Part shown: positions 62,001 to 64,000 of the stretch, piece by piece
Layout: every line of letters begins with the position of its first letter
Numbering within the stretch: the first letter of the stretch is position 1
From: Lamellibrachia satsuma
Lineage: Eukaryota > Annelida > Polychaeta > Sabellida > Siboglinidae
DNA length: 64,000 bases
Direction: 5' to 3'
Assembly: GCA_033239005.1 (NCBI GenBank)
Contig: BSQZ01000034.1
Span: 3,711,001 to 3,775,000, forward strand
Position numbers and translations under genes: made by a program
Notes under the pieces: model-generated
Told to the model about the DNA's origin: nothing
Database searches by the model: none
Seen by the model: only the letters and a program-made list of their open reading frames with translations

Positions 62001-63480
62001 TCTCTTTAAAACTCCACATATGCCCTGAATAAAATATAAAATTAATTAAACTTTAAAATCCAACGTGATAAATCCATTTGCTGCATCAGCGGTGTCGCCA
62101 CCTACCGGGTGGTATATGTTGAAGATTCCAGGACATGACGGTAGACAGAAGTTCTCGCCAAGTGCGTCCACCCCCCGCACAGTCAAGAACATGCTGATTG
62201 GTGAGCCGAGGGCGAAGAGATGGAGGGGGCAGAAGTCTAGCTGGTGGTATCTGACCAGTGGACCCCCTGTACCGGCCGCCCCTATGATGTAGTCCACTGA
62301 TGTACTGGACGCTGACTGGAGCAGGGGATCTCTGCAATAATAATATAATATTAAATTACCGTATTCTACCTAATAAACGCACAGTATGCTTGAAAAAAAA
62401 TTGGCCATGGAAAAATGTCAAGGAATCTGTTCTTATAAGCGTACACCAAATTTTTTTCTTTAGACAATAAACTGTTTAACACAAGTAATGTCATTTGGTG
62501 ACTAGTATAGAACAACTGAAAAGTGGTGCCAACTGTATAACACCAGATGGCAACGCTTTTCAATCATTCCACACAAGTCAAATTAAAAAAATTACGGATC
62601 CTGCTGATTAAGAAACAGGGTGTATGATAATGAGTATGTTTAATAGGTCAAATACAGCACTTGTATAATACATGTCATAATAGCAATTTGTCTCAAACAA
62701 AAGTCCACATATATATACACATAAAAATAAAAAATAAAATATACAAACGCCATGCATTCAAAGTATACAATTGACTAATCCAATAATTAGTCATTGGACT
62801 TCTATAATAGAGAATGTGAAAATAATTGACAAATATTGGATTTTCTTACCATTCTAGATGGCCTAGAATATATGATTGTATGTTAATTAAAAGATTTTAC
62901 TTTTTTGCAAACAAACAACAGGGTGACCAGTTGCATAAAATTGTAAAACTGTTGCTATATGCAACCGTAATAGACTCCGTATTGTTTTGTATTTTTTAAT
63001 TATACCGAAGACTCGAAATTCCTCTGAGGCACTTTACATACAGTTGTATATGGTAATTATGACTTAAAACTACACCAAAAACCATACAAGCAATAATTAT
63101 TCTAAAACGTAGTCCATGAAAATAATTGTCCAACCATAAATAATATGTATAAAAATAAAAATGAATAAAACTGAATAACGGAAAAAAAGGAGGTCGTAAA
63201 GAAACCCTTTTAACAGCAGGAAAGGTTGTGAATGTTGATACACTAGAAGGAATGGCTGCTTCCGCTTATGACAGAGGAAGCTGATGTGTGATAGTATCCA
63301 CCCTGCATGATGCCCTTGATGCAGAAGGATAGAAGGAAATTGGTTAACTCACGGGGCCATGACTTGCCTCGCTGCGGAGGCTGCCTGCCTCCCGTGCTCC
63401 TCCGCATCCCTCCTCCTCTCCTCCATCATCCGTTTCTCCTGCTGCATCATCGTCTCCTGCTCCTGTCTCCGACCATCAAT
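56980..63480 (-). CDS. SEC23IP/DDHD2: SEC23IP/DDHD2-type DDHD-domain phospholipase, last seven exons
   Basis: Exons in gene order: 63353-63480, 62106-62331, 61060-61071, 60173-60263, 59317-59514, 58603-58750, 56980-57298. They total 1122 nt, exactly 373 codons plus TGA. Contents: charged helical insert, then DDHD domain with [63 protein letters not shown], the C-terminal block [40 protein letters not shown], and a Pro-rich tail ending FIKTPNK. Family role: intracellular phospholipase A1 acting at ER exit sites/Golgi (SEC23IP binds COPII Sec23) or on neutral lipids (DDHD2). The catalytic GxSxG part, and any Sec23-binding, SAM or WWE part, lie beyond 64000, so the paralogue cannot be fixed. Confidence 0.93.
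57437..57572. repeat. 26-bp tandem repeat, 5 copies
   Basis: Units of ACAATGATGTATCCATGACA plus ATGACA, in the last DDHD-gene intron about 140 nt upstream of the terminal exon on minus. Confidence 0.9.
57854..58224. mobile_element. hAT-like MITE, 371 bp
   Basis: Terminal inverted repeat CAGGGTTG at the left and CAACCCTG at the right, followed inwards by A/T-rich tracts rich in AAATCATGATTT and GATTTAAAT. Flanked by 8-bp AGTCCTAT and AGTCTTAT, a target duplication with one mismatch. An 8-bp duplication and a CAGGG terminus are typical of hAT elements. No transposase ORF. Sits in the last DDHD-gene intron. Confidence 0.8.
58603..58750 (-). CDS. SEC23IP/DDHD2: DDHD gene exon
   Basis: [20 protein letters not shown], then [20 protein letters not shown] and [10 protein letters not shown] (Trp split). 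Closely matches the SEC23IP/DDHD2 block '[24 protein letters not shown]'. Two acceptors 6 nt apart (TTCAG-CTTCAG) are both in frame. Confidence 0.95.
58948..59035. repeat. TA-rich microsatellite
   Basis: Compound (TA)n with TTTA and AAA interruptions, in the intron between 58750 and 59317. Confidence 0.9.
59317..59514 (-). CDS. SEC23IP/DDHD2: DDHD gene exon
   Basis: Completes a Glu codon and reads [40 protein letters not shown], then [20 protein letters not shown] and QDESA. The start resembles the family's 'ELKESLSRMGSDLK'. Donor GTGAGT. Confidence 0.93.
59888..60012. repeat. About 20-bp GTGCACATGAAAAGTGTGAA repeat, 6 copies
   Basis: Imperfect tandem units of 18-21 bp in the intron between 59514 and 60173. 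Confidence 0.88.
60173..60263 (-). CDS. SEC23IP/DDHD2: DDHD gene exon
   Basis: Thirty codons plus one base: [20 protein letters not shown], then [10 protein letters not shown]. It follows the microexon FDPV to give the family motif DPVAYR-EP, and [13 protein letters not shown] residues. Acceptor CGCTAG, donor GTGAGT. Confidence 0.95.
60515..60672. repeat. AAGTC-type simple repeat
   Basis: Imperfect AAGTC/CAAGT pentamers with CTCGAGTCCGACTCGAGTC at one end. Intronic. Confidence 0.8.
61060..61071 (-). CDS. SEC23IP/DDHD2: DDHD gene 12-nt microexon (FDPV)
   Basis: TTTGATCCTGTG between the acceptor ATTTTGCAG and the strong donor GTAAGTAAG. Phase 0 on both sides. It links ...FNIYHP to AYRMEP and so restores HP-x-DPVAYR, the motif that supplies the H and final D of the DDHD name. 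Without it the domain would lose its invariant Asp. Confidence 0.93.
61424..61603. repeat. 36-bp tandem repeat, 5 copies
   Basis: Units of TACAATGAATTTCATTGGTT then CATTGAACAACTATTT, in the intron between the microexon and 62106. Nothing else recognised in that intron. Confidence 0.92.
62106..62331 (-). CDS. SEC23IP/DDHD2: DDHD domain exon
   Basis: 75 codons after a split Pro: [40 protein letters not shown], then [20 protein letters not shown] and [21 protein letters not shown]-(x)-MFLTVRG is the family signature. Acceptor TATTGCAG, donor GTAGGT. Confidence 0.96.
62625..62865 (+). repeat. Dispersed AT-rich element, copy 3
   Basis: Best match to the element at 3422: shares CAATTGACTAATCCAATAAT, CATTGGACTTCTATAATAGA and GTGAAAATAATTGA. 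Intronic. Confidence 0.65.
63353..63480 (-). CDS. SEC23IP/DDHD2: DDHD gene exon (helical insert)
   Basis: 42 codons plus two bases: [40 protein letters not shown], then MA. Highly charged and helical, as expected for the variable insert in DDHD domains. Acceptor GTTGTAG, donor GTGAGT. Earlier exons are outside the window. Confidence 0.85.
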
Positions 63481-63492
63481 CTACAACAACAC

Positions 63493-63632
63493 CTTAATAT
63501 AACTTCCATTGTTTCATTTGAAATGACGCGTTCTTTGGTACGCAGTTGCTACACATGATGAATGATCTCTGTGGACAGTTTCTGATATACATCTATAATG
63601 TCCCTGATTTGTTTGAGGTTCGAGCAGATGCC
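63493..63632 (-). repeat. Third copy of the CSNL-type repeated fragment
   Basis: Read on minus: GICSNLKQIRDIIDVYQKLS, then TEIIHHV, a stop, QLRTKERVISNE. Matches both arms of the fold-back at 13690-14012. Lies within the intron just upstream of the exon ending at 63480. 63633-64000 shows nothing further. Confidence 0.65.
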
Positions 63633-64000
63633 GACCCCTGTGTTACAGACACACTAGAATTCGATGCACAATATTTGAAAATGAGACATTCAGCTGCAGT
63701 GATTGAACGGATTTTGTAAGATTTTTGTTTTAAGATTATCTATAGATTGTGGTCTTCCTTGGTGGTCGTTTTCCTTAAAATAGAAGGCCGGAGGTGATTG
63801 GTCAGATGAGTGCACCAAATTCAAGCCCAAATTTTGAAGAATTGGGTTGTTGGGAGATAAAGTTCTGTTGACAAAGTGTCAAAATACATCTCTGTTTAAA
63901 ACCACTAAAATCACTTGACAGGCTTTTGGCTAAACCAGACACCACAATTAAAACTCAATTAAATGTTTAATCAATCCTATAACAATTGCACCTTGTCACT

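Noticed and set aside
62065..62337. Plus ORF and the second minus frame over the DDHD exon
   Set aside because: Only the frame reading [18 protein letters not shown] matches the family and splices correctly.

Overview
The window is animal genomic DNA. It has short exons with GT-AG borders, long AT-rich introns, TA and GT microsatellites, many minisatellites and tRNA-derived SINEs. The SINE type and the repeat style suggest a lophotrochozoan, most likely a mollusc. That placement is inference; the gene families themselves occur across animals. No prokaryotic operon, CRISPR array, rRNA gene or functional tRNA gene was seen.

Three protein-coding genes were rebuilt exon by exon, and every junction keeps frame. 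(1) Positions 508-21440, plus strand: 19 exons (5070 nt, 1689 codons plus stop) of a KNDC1 (very-KIND) homologue. KNDC1 is a neuronal-type Ras guanine nucleotide exchange factor. The 5' end lies before base 1; the conserved KNDC1 core, a helical segment, the RasGEF N-terminal domain and the CDC25-like RasGEF domain are all here. Its poly(A) signal is at 22256. (2) Positions 27245-53606, minus strand: seven exons of casein kinase 1 alpha (CSNK1A1), 320 residues, with a 21.4 kb second intron. Its extreme C-terminal exon was not found. It converges on KNDC1. (3) Positions 56980-63480, minus strand: the last seven exons (373 codons) of a SEC23IP/DDHD2-type DDHD-domain phospholipase. Its 5' part lies beyond base 64000. 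One exon is only 12 nt long and encodes four residues, including the last Asp of the DDHD motif.

Layout: 1-22280 KNDC1; 22280-27244 intergenic or CK1 alpha 3' region, with a 1.5 kb 35-bp minisatellite; 27245-53620 CK1 alpha, whose second intron holds a perfect 1616-bp GT array, a LINE fragment, SINEs and a broken ORF; 53621-56979 CK1 alpha promoter and spacer; 56980-64000 the DDHD gene, with an hAT-like MITE in its last intron.

The three genes do not form a pathway. They are a Ras activator, a housekeeping Wnt/circadian-type kinase and an ER-exit-site phospholipase, and look like ordinary neighbours. The notable biology is in how repeats meet splicing. Several introns carry tandem repeats directly against their 3' splice sites, including a triplicated acceptor in KNDC1 and a duplicated acceptor in CK1 alpha whose use would insert a stop. 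A fold-back element with a recurring protein-like reading frame is the best candidate for an undescribed repeat family.
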